NCBI RefSeq assembly: GCF_000717995.1
Contig: NZ_JODM01000003.1
Span: forward strand, 186,001-250,000
From: Streptomyces violaceorubidus
Lineage (GTDB): Bacteria > Actinomycetota > Actinomycetes > Streptomycetales > Streptomycetaceae
Length of the DNA: 64,000 nucleotides
Direction: 5' to 3'
Part shown: in pieces, positions 23,677 through 32,084 of the stretch
Numbering within the stretch: the stretch's first letter is position 1
Layout: each line of letters begins with the position of its first letter
Made by a program: the position numbers and the translations under genes
Notes under the pieces: model-generated
Databases searched by the model: none
Seen by the model: only the letters and a program-made list of their open reading frames with translations
What the model was told of the DNA's origin: nothing

Positions 23677-26397
23677 ATGAACGCCCCTGTCCAGCGCAGC
23701 TCCGAACGGCCCTCCGCAGCCGTCCTGGCAGCGGCCCGGCAGCGCCGGGAGGAAGGGCGGACCGGGAGTTCGTCGGGGTCCGGGACCTCGGCGGAGCAGG
23801 CCTTCCTCGGATTCCAGTCCAGCGTCGGCAACCAGGCGGCGAGCGCCACGGTGCAGCGGGCAAGGGGCAGGACCCTGGAGCGGACCGCGGGGCCCGGCAC
23901 CGACCGCCCCGGCTCCGCGCCCGGCACCCGGCGCGACCCCGCCGGTCCCACCCGGCGCGGCTCGGAGTCCGGGACCGACGGCATGGACGTCGACCCCGCC
24001 CTGCGGGAACAGGCCACCGCCGCCAGGCGCGCCGCCCTCGCGGCCGGCTTCACGCCGTCGGGCCGTACGCGACGCGCCTCCGACTCCGGCGCCCGGCCCG
24101 GCGTCACCGGCCCCACCCGGCGCGGCTCCGAGTCCGGCGCCCAGGGCTTGGCGGTCGACCCCGCCCTGCGGGAACAGGCCGCAGCCGCGAGGCGCGCCGC
24201 GGAGGAGAAGGCGGCGGCCGAGGAGGCGGCGCAGACGCGACGGCGGGTACGGGCGGGGGCGGAGGCCGCGGCGGCCACGGCGCGCAACCGCAGTACGGCG
24301 AAGAAGGCGGCGAGCGAAGCGGCGGCAAGAGGAGCACGCCTCCTCGAAGAGGCGGAAGCAGCCGCGGCGGAAGCGGCGGAGACGGAGCGACGGCGTCGCG
24401 CGGGGGCGGAAGCGGCGGCGGCCAAGGCGCGGGAGCGCATCGCGGCGGCCGAGGCGGCAGCGGCGGAAGAAGACCGGCTGCGCCGTGCGGCGGAGGCGGA
24501 GGCGGCGGCGGAGGCGGATCGACGCCGCCGCCTCGAAGAAGAAGCACGCCCGCCCGTGGTGGAGGAAGCACGCACCGCCGTCGAAGAGGAAGAAGCGGCC
24601 CGCCCCGCCGTCGAGGGGGGCGAGGAAGCACGCGCCACCGTCGCGGAGGAAGAGGAAGCACGCACCACCGTCGAGGAGGTCACGCTCGCGCCCGAGGAGC
24701 GGGCGGCCAGGGACGCTCGCCTCGCCGGCCTCGCGGCCCGCCTCACCTCCTCGGGCCGCACACGGCGCGACTCCGACCTCGACGTCCGGCCCGGCCGTGC
24801 CGACCTCACCCGGCGCGGCTCCGACTCCGGCATCCGGTACGCGGAAGTCGGCGCCGGCCCCTGGGAACGCGTCGGCACGGCCGGGGACGAGGACGGCACC
24901 CGCACCACCCCCGCCGACGAAACAGCGCCTCCCGCCGAGGAGACGGCACCCCCCGCGGAGGAGGAGGCACGCCGCTCCGGAGAACGCGCCGCCGCCGAGA
25001 CCAGGGCGGAGGTCAGGACTGATCGCCTGAAGGCGGTCGCCGAGAACGCGGACCAGGGCAAGCGGCTCCTCGATCCCGTGGACGCCCTGGGCAAGGGCGT
25101 CCAGGCCCCCACCGCCGCGGGCCTCGGCCAGGAGGCCACCGAGAGGGCGGCCAACGCGCCGACGCCGGACACCGGCGGCGGGACGGGCGCCGAGGCCCTG
25201 AAGCACGACGCCGCCGCCGTGGGGGTCTCCGGCGCGTCGCTGAGCGCCGGTGCGGAGCTCCTCGCGCTCGGGGCAAGCGTCGCGGACGCGTTCCGGAACC
25301 TGCGGACGGCCCTGCGCAGGAGGACGGGGGCCGGGTTCCACAGCGCGCGGAAGAAGGCCAAGGTCAAGGCGGGCGACGCGGGCGTGAGCGTCCTCAGTAC
25401 GGGTGCCAACGCGGGCGCCGTCGCCAAGGAAGCGGTCAAGATCCAGGGGGTGGCGAGCACCGCGGCCTCGGCCGAGGCGAGCGGTGTTCTCAGCGGCGTC
25501 GCCGGTCTGGCGAAGAGCATGCGTGCCGTCTTCAAGAGCGGCGGGGCGATCCGCAAGTTCCGGGGCCTGGGCAAGCTCCCGGACGCCGAAGTCGCCCACG
25601 CCGAAAGGCTCGACACGCTGAAGACCGCGTGGGAGGCCGAGGAGCGGCGCGCCAAGGAGGCGTACGACGCGGTCGTGGCGCTCGAGACGCAGGCCGAGGC
25701 GGGTCGCCGGCGGGAGGGGTGGGACGAGGCGCTCGACGCCGCCGCGACCGCCTACGAGGCGGCGGCGCATCGCGAGGCGCAGGCCAAGACCGCCCACCTC
25801 GCCGCCGTGGACGACGCGAGGACCGTGAACCGGACCAAGAAGCTGGCGAGGCGGAAGATGGCCTCCAAGGGCGCCAAGGAGGCGGTGGGCGGCGGCCTGG
25901 GCGAGGGCCTGAAGGGCGCGGGCGGCATCACGACCGTGGCCGTCGTCGCCACCGGGGCCCTGGCGTCCAACCCGGCCGGTTGGATCATCGCCGCGGTGGG
26001 GGCGGGCCTTGTCGTCGGCGTCGCCGCCTACAAGGGGGTCCGGTCGGGCTACGGGCGTTTCCAGGAGGCCCACCACCCCGAGCTCTACACGCCGCACGGC
26101 GAGGAGGTACCGGAGGCCCTGCCCACCTGGGAATCGCTGAAGCACGCCATGAAGGCGTGGAAGAAGATCTCGCGGTACAAGCGCCAGCTGGCGGCGCACA
26201 AGCTCTACGGCATGCTCTCGCGTCCCGACACCGAGCCCGAGCTGCGCCGGTCCGCCATGGATCTGCTGGTCGTGCTCAAGGCCGGTCCCGACGACCACGG
26301 GATGGACCGGCCGACCTGGGAGGCGAGCCTCATGGACCCGGCGAACAAGGCCGACTGGATCAAGGAGATCACGGACCAGCTGAGCTCCGGGTCGTGA
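23677..26397 (+). CDS. Large Ala/Arg/Glu-rich protein with injection-system-cargo-like N-terminus
   Basis: A 906-residue protein of unknown function. Residues 44-60 (LGFQSSVGNQAASATVQ) resemble the LQ-x-x-x-GN-x-A-x-x-x-x-x-Q motif seen near the start of DUF4157 and other cargo of extracellular contractile injection systems. Residues about 88-175 contain two copies of a repeat (TRRGSESG, VDPALREQA, AARRAA); a third partial copy lies near 375. Residues about 180-330 are an Ala/Glu/Arg coiled coil. A helical region and a glycine-rich hydrophobic stretch (ITTVAVVATGALASNPAGW, near 755) follow, then a basic C-terminus. GGAGAGG lies eight bases before the ATG. No injection-system gene is in the window. 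Confidence 0.7.
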   Translation: MNAPVQRSSERPSAAVLAAARQRREEGRTGSSSGSGTSAEQAFLGFQSSVGNQAASATVQRARGRTLERTAGPGTDRPGSAPGTRRDPAGPTRRGSESGTDGMDVDPALREQATAARRAALAAGFTPSGRTRRASDSGARPGVTGPTRRGSESGAQGLAVDPALREQAAAARRAAEEKAAAEEAAQTRRRVRAGAEAAAATARNRSTAKKAASEAAARGARLLEEAEAAAAEAAETERRRRAGAEAAAAKARERIAAAEAAAAEEDRLRRAAEAEAAAEADRRRRLEEEARPPVVEEARTAVEEEEAARPAVEGGEEARATVAEEEEARTTVEEVTLAPEERAARDARLAGLAARLTSSGRTRRDSDLDVRPGRADLTRRGSDSGIRYAEVGAGPWERVGTAGDEDGTRTTPADETAPPAEETAPPAEEEARRSGERAAAETRAEVRTDRLKAVAENADQGKRLLDPVDALGKGVQAPTAAGLGQEATERAANAPTPDTGGGTGAEALKHDAAAVGVSGASLSAGAELLALGASVADAFRNLRTALRRRTGAGFHSARKKAKVKAGDAGVSVLSTGANAGAVAKEAVKIQGVASTAASAEASGVLSGVAGLAKSMRAVFKSGGAIRKFRGLGKLPDAEVAHAERLDTLKTAWEAEERRAKEAYDAVVALETQAEAGRRREGWDEALDAAATAYEAAAHREAQAKTAHLAAVDDARTVNRTKKLARRKMASKGAKEAVGGGLGEGLKGAGGITTVAVVATGALASNPAGWIIAAVGAGLVVGVAAYKGVRSGYGRFQEAHHPELYTPHGEEVPEALPTWESLKHAMKAWKKISRYKRQLAAHKLYGMLSRPDTEPELRRSAMDLLVVLKAGPDDHGMDRPTWEASLMDPANKADWIKEITDQLSSGS
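23943..24201 (+). repeat. Two-copy coding repeat in the large protein
   Basis: The segments 23943-24034 and 24109-24201 encode near-identical stretches (TRRGSESG, then VDPALREQA, then AARRAA). The intervening piece (SGRTRRASDSG) is echoed again near 24750, and TRRGSDSG near 24810. This looks like internal duplication within the gene. Confidence 0.75.
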
Positions 26398-26398
26398 C

Positions 26399-26457
26399 GC
26401 GGCGGGGCGGGGCGGCGCGGGGCGGGGCGGCGCGGCGCGGGGCGGGGCGCCGCGCCT
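26399..26457. repeat. GGCGGGGCG low-complexity tract
   Basis: Directly after the stop of the large protein, about 59 bases consist only of G and C in GGCGGGGCG/GGCGCG units. Confidence 0.85.
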
Positions 26458-26583
26458 CTACCAGCGCGCCGTCTTTCGATCCAACTCGCTTTCCAGCCAA
26501 TGCAGTTCGTCTGCCATCCGGGCATTTTTCGCGTCAAACCCCCGGTGGTGCCGAGTCGTGGTCACGAGCCCGGCACGTGGCAT
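26458..26583 (-). CDS. Possible 41-residue protein
   Basis: An ATG at 26583 opens a 41-codon frame with an amphipathic, charged C-terminus (ADELHWLESELDRKTARW). There is no ribosome site, and the start lies within the GAGCACAA repeats. The composition is less GC-driven than chance frames nearby, but no family is recognised. Doubtful. Confidence 0.25.
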   Translation of the reverse strand: MPRAGLVTTTRHHRGFDAKNARMADELHWLESELDRKTARW

Positions 26584-27186
26584 GAGCACAACGTGAGCAC
26601 AAGCGGTATGGTCCCTTTCCGTACGTCGAACGCCGGTCGTGGATACGGGAGTTCGAGGCGCATCGGGACGCGCGGTCCCGTTCCGTTTCGAGTCCGCGTC
26701 ATCGGCGCCCCCTGCTCGTACCGGCCCTCGCGTGTTCCTGGGAGATCCATGTCGTGCGCCTTCGCCGTCCTCCGCTTCGCCGCCGGCTCCGCGGCGCGGC
26801 GTGACCGTGGGAGACACCGGTCCGCTCCGGCCTGTTGAGAGCCCGGTCGTCATCGGCTCCCCCGCCGTGACCGCAACCCCCACCCCCGCGACCCCCACCC
26901 CCGTGACCACCACCGCCGGCGGCCTGACCGTCTGTCGGCGTTCCACCGCGCCCACCCCCGCGCCCACCCCCGCGCGCCGCCCCGCCGCCGCCGACGACGC
27001 CGAGCCCGGCCGTCCCGCCGTAGCCGCCGCCTGGGCGGCCGGGACCCGCAGCGGCCGGGAGGGGGAGCAGTCCTCGCCGGCCTCCGCCGACGTCTCCCGT
27101 CCCGCCGGGCACACCGCCACGCACACCACCCGCATCGCCGCCCGCACCACCCCCCACGACGCCGCTGACGACGAAGGACACTGATC

Positions 27187-27609
27187 GTGCAAGACACACA
27201 CACCAACGGCCTGGGCTGGCTGCTGGACCAGGAACTCGGCAGCGTCGAGGGCGTCCGGTACGCCGTGCTGATGAGCAGCGACGGTCTGCTGAAGGCCCGC
27301 ACCCGGACGATCGGCCAGGACGACGGGGAGAAGTTCGCCGCGCTGACGGCGGCGCTGCGCGCGGCCGGCAAGGCCTGGGACGAGTTCACCGGCGGTGCGG
27401 GGATGCGGCAGCTGCTGATCGAGTCGGTCGGCTGCATCGGCCTGACGACGACCGCCGCGAAGAACACCATGCTGTCGGTGTGCACGACCGGTCCGGACGC
27501 CGACGTCGGGCTGATCTCCCACCACATGGTGCGGCTCGCCACCCGGGTGGGGCACGAGCTGGCCACGGAGGAGCGCGTGCCGGTCGCGGACGGCGGCTCA
27601 CCGGTATGA
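27187..27609 (+). CDS. Roadblock/LC7 protein, CvnB of a conservon
   Basis: A 140-residue roadblock/LC7 fold protein, the B component of actinomycete conservons (sensor CvnA, roadblock CvnB, DUF742 CvnC, GTPase CvnD). It shows LGWLLDQELGSVEGVRYAVL, SSDGLLKART and the C-terminal GLISHHMVRLATRVGHELA. It is intact and starts with GTG, with GAAGGA upstream. It overlaps the cvnC remnant by four bases (ATGA). Its normal partners are absent from the window: cvnC is truncated, and cvnD and a recognisable cvnA are gone, so it is probably orphaned. Confidence 0.9.
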   Translation: MQDTHTNGLGWLLDQELGSVEGVRYAVLMSSDGLLKARTRTIGQDDGEKFAALTAALRAAGKAWDEFTGGAGMRQLLIESVGCIGLTTTAAKNTMLSVCTTGPDADVGLISHHMVRLATRVGHELATEERVPVADGGSPV

Positions 27610-27772
27610 GCGGGCCGCGGCGCGATCCCGACACGGTCCGGCCCTACGTCCGTACCGGGGGCCGGATCCGCGCGCGCCAGGACGTGCGCCTGGAGAGCGT
27701 GGTCATCGCCGCGACCGCTCCCACGGACACCCTCGGCCCGGACGCCCGCCGGGTGATGCGGCTGCCTGCGGG
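27606..27772 (+). pseudogene. Truncated CvnC (DUF742), about first 52 codons
   Basis: The frame starts normally with ATG overlapping the cvnB stop and reads as a DUF742 N-terminus (DTVRPYVRTGGRIRARQDV, then LESVVIAAT, then LGPDARRVMRL). DUF742 proteins run about 115-130 residues with a winged-helix end; here homology stops near codon 52, at about 27760-27772. Beyond that the frame runs into P450 sequence read out of frame until a stop at 27929. A deletion joining cvnC to a downstream P450 gene explains this. Confidence 0.85.
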
Positions 27773-28063
27773 GAGGCGATCCTCGCCTCGTACGCCGCGG
27801 CCAACCGCCACCCGGACTGGCACGAGGACGCCGACACCTTCGACGCGACCCGCACGCTCAAGGAGCACCTCGCCTTCGGCCACGGCGTCCACTTCTGCCT
27901 GGGCGCGCCGCTGGCCCGCATGGAGGTGACCCTCGCGCTGGAGAGCCTCTTCGGCCGCTTCCCGGACCTCCGCCTCGCCGACCCGGCCGAGGAACTGCCG
28001 CCGGTCGCCTCCCTGATCAGCAACGGCCACCAGCGGCTCCCGGTCCTGCTGCACGCCGGCTGA
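27773..28063 (+). pseudogene. C-terminal fragment of a cytochrome P450 (CYP154-like)
   Basis: In the frame two bases ahead of cvnC, the sequence encodes the last 96 residues of a P450: EAILASYAAANRHPDWH, DTFDATRTLKEH, the haem loop FGHGVHFCLG with its Cys ligand, APLARMEVTLALESLF, and a normal C-terminus before TGA at 28061. About 300 N-terminal residues are missing and there is no start codon. S. coelicolor conservon cvn12 is followed by CYP157 and CYP154 genes (recalled), so this is the tail of the last gene of such an operon. Confidence 0.88.
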
Positions 28064-28152
28064 GCGGCGGACGGCGGGCGCCGGGACCCGGGATCAGGGA
28101 CCAGGGACCAGGGGCCGGGGAGGGCGGCCGGCGGCCGGTGGCGGTGCCGGCC

Positions 28153-28626
28153 TCAGCCGAACATCCCCGGCCGGTAGTCGCCGGCCGGCTGCTGGGTGAT
28201 GACGTTGAGACGGTTGTAGGTGTTGATGACCGCGATCAGCCCCACCAGGGCGGTGAGCTGCTCCTCGTCGTAGTGCTTCGCGGCGTTCGCCCAGGCCTCG
28301 TCGGTGACTCCGCCCGAGGCGTCGGCGATGCGGGTGCCCTGCTCGGTCAGTTCGAGGGCGGCGCGCTCCGCGTCGGTGAACACCTTGGCCTCCCGCCAGG
28401 CGGCGATCAGGTTCAGGCGCAGCGAGGTCTCCCCCGCCTCCGCGGCGTCCTTGGTGTGCATGTCGAGGCAGAAGCCGCAGCCGTTGATCTGGCTGGCGCG
28501 GATCTTGACCAGCTCCTGGGTCGCGGCCGGCAGCGTCGAGTCCGACACGGCCTTGCCCGCGGAGTTGATGTGCCGCAGCAGCTTGCCGGCGAGCGGGTTG
28601 GTGAAGAGGTCGAGACGCGCTTCCAT
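28153..28626 (-). CDS. AhpD-like carboxymuconolactone decarboxylase family protein
   Basis: A 157-residue alkylhydroperoxidase-like protein. The redox centre is Cys50-x-x-Cys53 followed by His57 (NGCGFCLDMHTKDA), which fits peroxidase activity of the AhpD core-domain family rather than true carboxymuconolactone decarboxylases. The ATG has GGAGGAACC upstream. It is a single gene, convergent to the P450 fragment. A direct electron donor is not encoded nearby. Confidence 0.92.
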   Translation of the reverse strand: MEARLDLFTNPLAGKLLRHINSAGKAVSDSTLPAATQELVKIRASQINGCGFCLDMHTKDAAEAGETSLRLNLIAAWREAKVFTDAERAALELTEQGTRIADASGGVTDEAWANAAKHYDEEQLTALVGLIAVINTYNRLNVITQQPAGDYRPGMFG

Positions 28627-28734
28627 CGTGGGTTCCTCCGTCGTCGCTTGTTCGTCCTTGGCCGTACACAGCTACGACGGACGCCGACGGCGCGATGTGA
28701 CAGGCCGCGGCAGGGACCGCTTGTGACCTGCGTC

Positions 28735-29619
28735 TCACCCGTTGGAGGGGGTTCGTTCCAGCAGTCGGCCCAGTGCCTCCGTCACGGCGGCCGGGCGTTC
28801 GTCCATCACCCAGTGGCCGGCGTCGTCCAGCATCGTCAGCTCGGCGCCGGGCACGGCCCCGGCCAGCCCGGTCGCGATCGCCGGGCTCAGGTACGGGTCC
28901 GCGCGGCCCCAGACGACCGCCGTCGGGCAGGTGATGTCGCGCAGTCGCCGGCGCAGTTCGGGGCGGGCCGGGGTGCGGTAGTCGCCGAAGTAGTGGAGCA
29001 GCCAGCGGCGGCCCTCGGGTGCGGCCATCCAGTCGAGGTAGCCGTCCAGGACGCGGGCGTCGAGGTGGCCGGCGCGCACGAGGGGCGCGAAGGAACGGCG
29101 GTGGAGGGCGGCGTACGGCAGGAGCTGGGCCGGGCGGCGGAGGACGGGGCTGCGTCCGGCGAGGCTGATCAGGCTGAACACGGCGTACCAGCGGCGGGTG
29201 AAGGTGGCGTGCGCGCGGCTGTTGAGCAGCGCCAGCCTGCGGACCCGGCCGGGATGGTTCTCGGTGAAGCCGAGGGCGAGGAAGCCGCCGTAGTCGTGGC
29301 CGACCAGGTTCACCGCGTCCAGTTCCAGCGCGTCCAGGAGCCGGCCGAGCCGGGCGACCTCGGTGTCGTAGTCGAAGGACAGGTGCAGGGGTCGGTCGGA
29401 CGCGCCCCAGCCGAGGAGGTCCGGCGTGATGACCCGGTGGCGGACGGACAGCGGCGGGACCTGGTGGCGCCAGCACCGGTGGTCGGCGGGGTAGCCGTGC
29501 AGGAGCAGGACCGGCTCGGCGTCCGGCGGCCCCGACTCCCAGCAGGCGACGCGGGCGCCGTCCACCGTGATCGTCCGGCTGCGGGGCGGGTCGTACGTGC
29601 CGGGACGCTGCGTGGTCAT
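28735..29619 (-). CDS. Alpha/beta hydrolase (epoxide hydrolase/haloalkane dehalogenase type)
   Basis: A 294-residue hydrolase. The oxyanion motif is HGYPADH (41-47) and the nucleophile elbow GHDYGG, so the nucleophile is Asp109 as in epoxide hydrolases and haloalkane dehalogenases, not Ser. The acid region VVWGRADPYLSP and the catalytic His of DDAGHWVMDE follow. The start at 29619 has GGAGGAG four bases upstream and begins the conserved protein; the frame is open ten codons further. Substrate unknown. Confidence 0.9.
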   Translation of the reverse strand: MTTQRPGTYDPPRSRTITVDGARVACWESGPPDAEPVLLLHGYPADHRCWRHQVPPLSVRHRVITPDLLGWGASDRPLHLSFDYDTEVARLGRLLDALELDAVNLVGHDYGGFLALGFTENHPGRVRRLALLNSRAHATFTRRWYAVFSLISLAGRSPVLRRPAQLLPYAALHRRSFAPLVRAGHLDARVLDGYLDWMAAPEGRRWLLHYFGDYRTPARPELRRRLRDITCPTAVVWGRADPYLSPAIATGLAGAVPGAELTMLDDAGHWVMDERPAAVTEALGRLLERTPSNG

Positions 29620-29770
29620 CGGTCTCCTCCGGGTGTTCGACTCCCCCAACGGAGCGGATACCCGCTCGTGTCACGATCAGGGCTCGGTGTTCGGCCGAAA
29701 GGGGCGGGGATTAGCCTCGGTCCCGACATATCGGTACGGCCGGAGTCGTCCGGCGGAGCAGGAGGCAGAC

Positions 29771-30073
29771 ATGGCGAAGGTTCCCAGCGCGGTGGTCGCC
29801 GCGGGCGGTCTCGTCGGCGGGTACGGCGTGGCCCGCTGGACCGGGAAGCGGGAGCTCGGCGGGGCCGTGCTCGCCGTGGCCGGGGCCGCCGCCGCGCAGC
29901 AGTGGCGGGCGCGGGCCGGCGGCGGGGCCGCGGGCGCGCTGACGGCGGCGTATGTCGCGGGCTTCGCCGGGTCGCACCCGCTGGCCAAGAAGGTGGGCGC
30001 CTGGCCGGCCGTGTTCGGTGTGGCGGGCGCCGTGGCCCTGGCCTCGTGGGCGGTCGCCGACCGGCGCGCCTGA
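29771..30073 (+). CDS. Small membrane protein
   Basis: A 100-residue Gly/Ala-rich protein with three to four short hydrophobic segments (VVAAGGLVGGYGVA, AVLAVAGAAAA, ALTAAYVAGFAG, VFGVAGAVALASWAVA). AGGAGGC lies just before the ATG. The family is not recognised; similar small proteins are common in Streptomyces. A frame upstream is open but carries no signal. Confidence 0.7.
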   Translation: MAKVPSAVVAAGGLVGGYGVARWTGKRELGGAVLAVAGAAAAQQWRARAGGGAAGALTAAYVAGFAGSHPLAKKVGAWPAVFGVAGAVALASWAVADRRA

Positions 30074-30089
30074 GCGCCCGCGGCGCCGG

Positions 30090-30449
30090 TCAGGAGCGGT
30101 GGGTGAGTACGTTGATCACCCGGCCGTTCGGGTCGCGCACGAAGAAGCGCCGTACGCCCCACTCCTCGTCGCGCGGTTCCCGGACGATCTCGGCGCCCGA
30201 CGCGACCACCTGGGCGTAGACCGCGTCGACGTCCTCGACCTCGACGCTCAGGTCGGGGACGACGGGCGCGGTGCGCTCCTCGGTGAAGAGGCTGATCTGG
30301 GCGGTGGGGTTGGACGGCGAGGCCAGGGTCGTGACCCAGCCCATGTCCATGACCTCCTCGAAGCCGAGCAGGCCGTAGAACTCGCGGCTGGTGTTCCACT
30401 GCCCCTCGGCCTCGACGTGGATGTTGGGGACGATCCTGCGGATGCTCAT
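30090..30449 (-). CDS. VOC (glyoxalase/bleomycin resistance) superfamily protein
   Basis: A 119-residue vicinal-oxygen-chelate protein with paired beta-alpha-beta units: PNIHVEAEGQWNTSREFYG, then the second half VEVEDVDAVYAQVVASGAEI and the end FFVRDPNGRVINVLTH, where the His/Glu positions bind metal or ligand. The ATG at 30449 has GGAG upstream. No substrate can be deduced. Confidence 0.9.
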   Translation of the reverse strand: MSIRRIVPNIHVEAEGQWNTSREFYGLLGFEEVMDMGWVTTLASPSNPTAQISLFTEERTAPVVPDLSVEVEDVDAVYAQVVASGAEIVREPRDEEWGVRRFFVRDPNGRVINVLTHRS

Positions 30450-30499
30450 CGGGGGCTCCTCGGCGTAGGTGCCGGATCGGGTGGGCGTCGTGTGCGACG

Positions 30500-32011
30500 C
30501 TAGCCGGTCCGCGCCGCGGAGTCCGCCGTTCCGGAGGTGTCCGGTGCCGCCGACAGCGGTTCCGCGATGTCCTCCAGCGAGCGGCGTTCCGCCTTCACCG
30601 CGAGGAAGGCCGCGACCAGACCGGCCGCGCACATCAGCCCGGCGCCGATCCGGAAGGCCAGGACGGTGTCGCCGACCACGCCGGACTCGGTCAGGTCGGC
30701 GAAGAGCAGCGGGCCGCTGATACCGCCGGCGGCGGTGCCGAGGGCGTAGAAGAAGGCGATGGCCATGGCGCGGGTCTCCATCGGGAAGATCTCGGAGACC
30801 GTCAGATACGCGCTGGAGGCGCCCGCCGAGGCGAAGAACAGCACCACGCACCAGCAGGCCGTCATGGTCGTCGCCGTGAGCGAGCCCCGGTCGAAGAGCC
30901 AGGCCGTGCCGAAGAGCAGCAGGCCGGAGAGCAGATAGGTGCCGGAGATCATGATCCGGCGGCCGACGGTGTCGAAGAGCGGGCCGAGGAGCAGCGGGCC
31001 GCAGAAGTTGCCGGCGGCGATGACGGCGAAGTAGTAGCCGGTGCTGCCGGTCGGCACGTCGAAGAAGGTGATGAGGATGGTGCCGAAGCCGAAGGTGATC
31101 GCGTTGTAGAGGAAGGCCTGGCCGATGAAGAGGGACAGGCCGAGGACCGCGCGGCGCGGGTAGCGGCCGAAGACGGTCTTGGCGATCAGGCCGAAGCCGA
31201 TGGACTTGCGCTGGTGGATGGTGATCTCACCGGCCGGCGGCGGCAGTTCCTCGCCCTTCTCCCGCTCGATCTCCCGTTCGACGGAGGAGACGAGGGCGTC
31301 CGCCTTCTCGCCCTGGCCGTGGATGAACTGCCAGCGTGGACTCTCCGGGACGTGCCGCCGCACCAGCAGCACCACCAGACCCAGGATCACACCGAGGGCG
31401 AAGCTGAGCCGCCAGCCGACGTCCTTGGCGAAGATGTCGGTGTCCAGCATGACGATGGACAGCAGGGCGCCGCCGATCGCGCCCAGCCAGTAGCTGCCGT
31501 TGATGATGAGGTCGACCCGGCCTCGGTAGTGGGACGGGATCAGCTCGTCGATCGCGGAGTTGATCGCCGCGTACTCCCCGCCGATGCCGAAACCGGTGAG
31601 GAAGCGGAACAGGAAGAACCACCAGGACTCGAAGGAGACCGCGGTCAGCGCGGTGGCCGCCAGATAGACCACCAGCGTGATCATGAACAGTTTCTTGCGG
31701 CCGTGCCGGTCGGTCAGCCAGCCGAAGAACAGGGCACCGGAGCACGCCCCGGCCACGTACAGGGCGGCGGCGAGGCCGGTGATCTGCGCGGAGCTGATGT
31801 CCAGGCCGCTGCCGTCCTCGGCGATGCGTCCGGCGACGTTGCCGACGATCGTGACTTCCAGACCGTCCAGGATCCAGACGGTGCCCAGCCCGATCACGAT
31901 CATCCAGTGCCAGCGCGACCAGGGCAGCCGGTCCAGGCGGGCGGGGACGGCCGTGGTGACCGTCCCGGTGGAGGCGGGCACCGAACCCGACGACGACGCT
32001 TGTGCTGTCAT
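30500..32011 (-). CDS. MFS transporter (sugar porter/aromatic acid symporter-like)
   Basis: A 503-residue 12-helix major facilitator. The motif between helices 2 and 3 is GWLTDRHGRKK and the second-half counterpart GPLFDTVGRR. It also has GFGIGGEYAAINSAIDEL and VRRHVPESPRW, which place it among the sugar/metabolite:H+ symporters. The ATG at 32011 directly follows a GGAGAGGGAG stretch. The cytoplasmic loop (EREIEREKGEE) is charged. Substrate unknown; no catabolic genes adjoin. Confidence 0.9.
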   Translation of the reverse strand: MTAQASSSGSVPASTGTVTTAVPARLDRLPWSRWHWMIVIGLGTVWILDGLEVTIVGNVAGRIAEDGSGLDISSAQITGLAAALYVAGACSGALFFGWLTDRHGRKKLFMITLVVYLAATALTAVSFESWWFFLFRFLTGFGIGGEYAAINSAIDELIPSHYRGRVDLIINGSYWLGAIGGALLSIVMLDTDIFAKDVGWRLSFALGVILGLVVLLVRRHVPESPRWQFIHGQGEKADALVSSVEREIEREKGEELPPPAGEITIHQRKSIGFGLIAKTVFGRYPRRAVLGLSLFIGQAFLYNAITFGFGTILITFFDVPTGSTGYYFAVIAAGNFCGPLLLGPLFDTVGRRIMISGTYLLSGLLLFGTAWLFDRGSLTATTMTACWCVVLFFASAGASSAYLTVSEIFPMETRAMAIAFFYALGTAAGGISGPLLFADLTESGVVGDTVLAFRIGAGLMCAAGLVAAFLAVKAERRSLEDIAEPLSAAPDTSGTADSAARTG

Positions 32012-32084
32012 GGCTCCCTCTCCGTCGAGCGAACGCCTCACGTGTGCCCGCCGCCGGAGGGAACACGCCCGCCGCGCGGGGAGG

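Larger units (their letters stand above)
26398..27186. other. Region between large protein and conservon remnant
   Basis: About 789 bases. It starts with a GGCGGGGCG-type tandem tract (26399-26457). A promoter-like stretch follows with GAGCACAA twice (26584 and 26595) and TATGGT downstream. From 26639 a plus-strand frame stays open to 27184, three bases before cvnB, encoding a Pro/Ala/Thr-rich chain without any domain. A sensor kinase cvnA would be expected here, but no HAMP or ATPase motif is visible, so cvnA is missing or destroyed. Confidence 0.5.

Noticed and set aside
23524..26298. A 924-codon open frame on the minus strand opposite the large Ala/Arg/Glu protein
   Set aside because: It mirrors the GC-rich third-position pattern of the plus-strand gene, starts without a ribosome site and has no coherent domain. 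The plus-strand protein has a good ribosome site and real repeats.
26639..27184. A 181-codon plus-strand frame before cvnB, considered as cvnA
   Set aside because: No transmembrane, HAMP or ATPase motif; Pro/Ala/Thr-rich throughout. At most the end of a destroyed cvnA, which cannot be shown.
27606..27929. Treating the cvnC frame up to 27929 as an intact gene
   Set aside because: After codon 52 the sequence is P450 coding DNA read in the wrong frame (Arg/Ser/Thr/Pro-rich), so the protein end is not real DUF742.
28138..30219. A 693-codon plus-strand frame over the AhpD and hydrolase genes
   Set aside because: It covers two well-defined minus-strand genes and a plus-strand membrane protein in another frame; composition is that of an antisense shadow.
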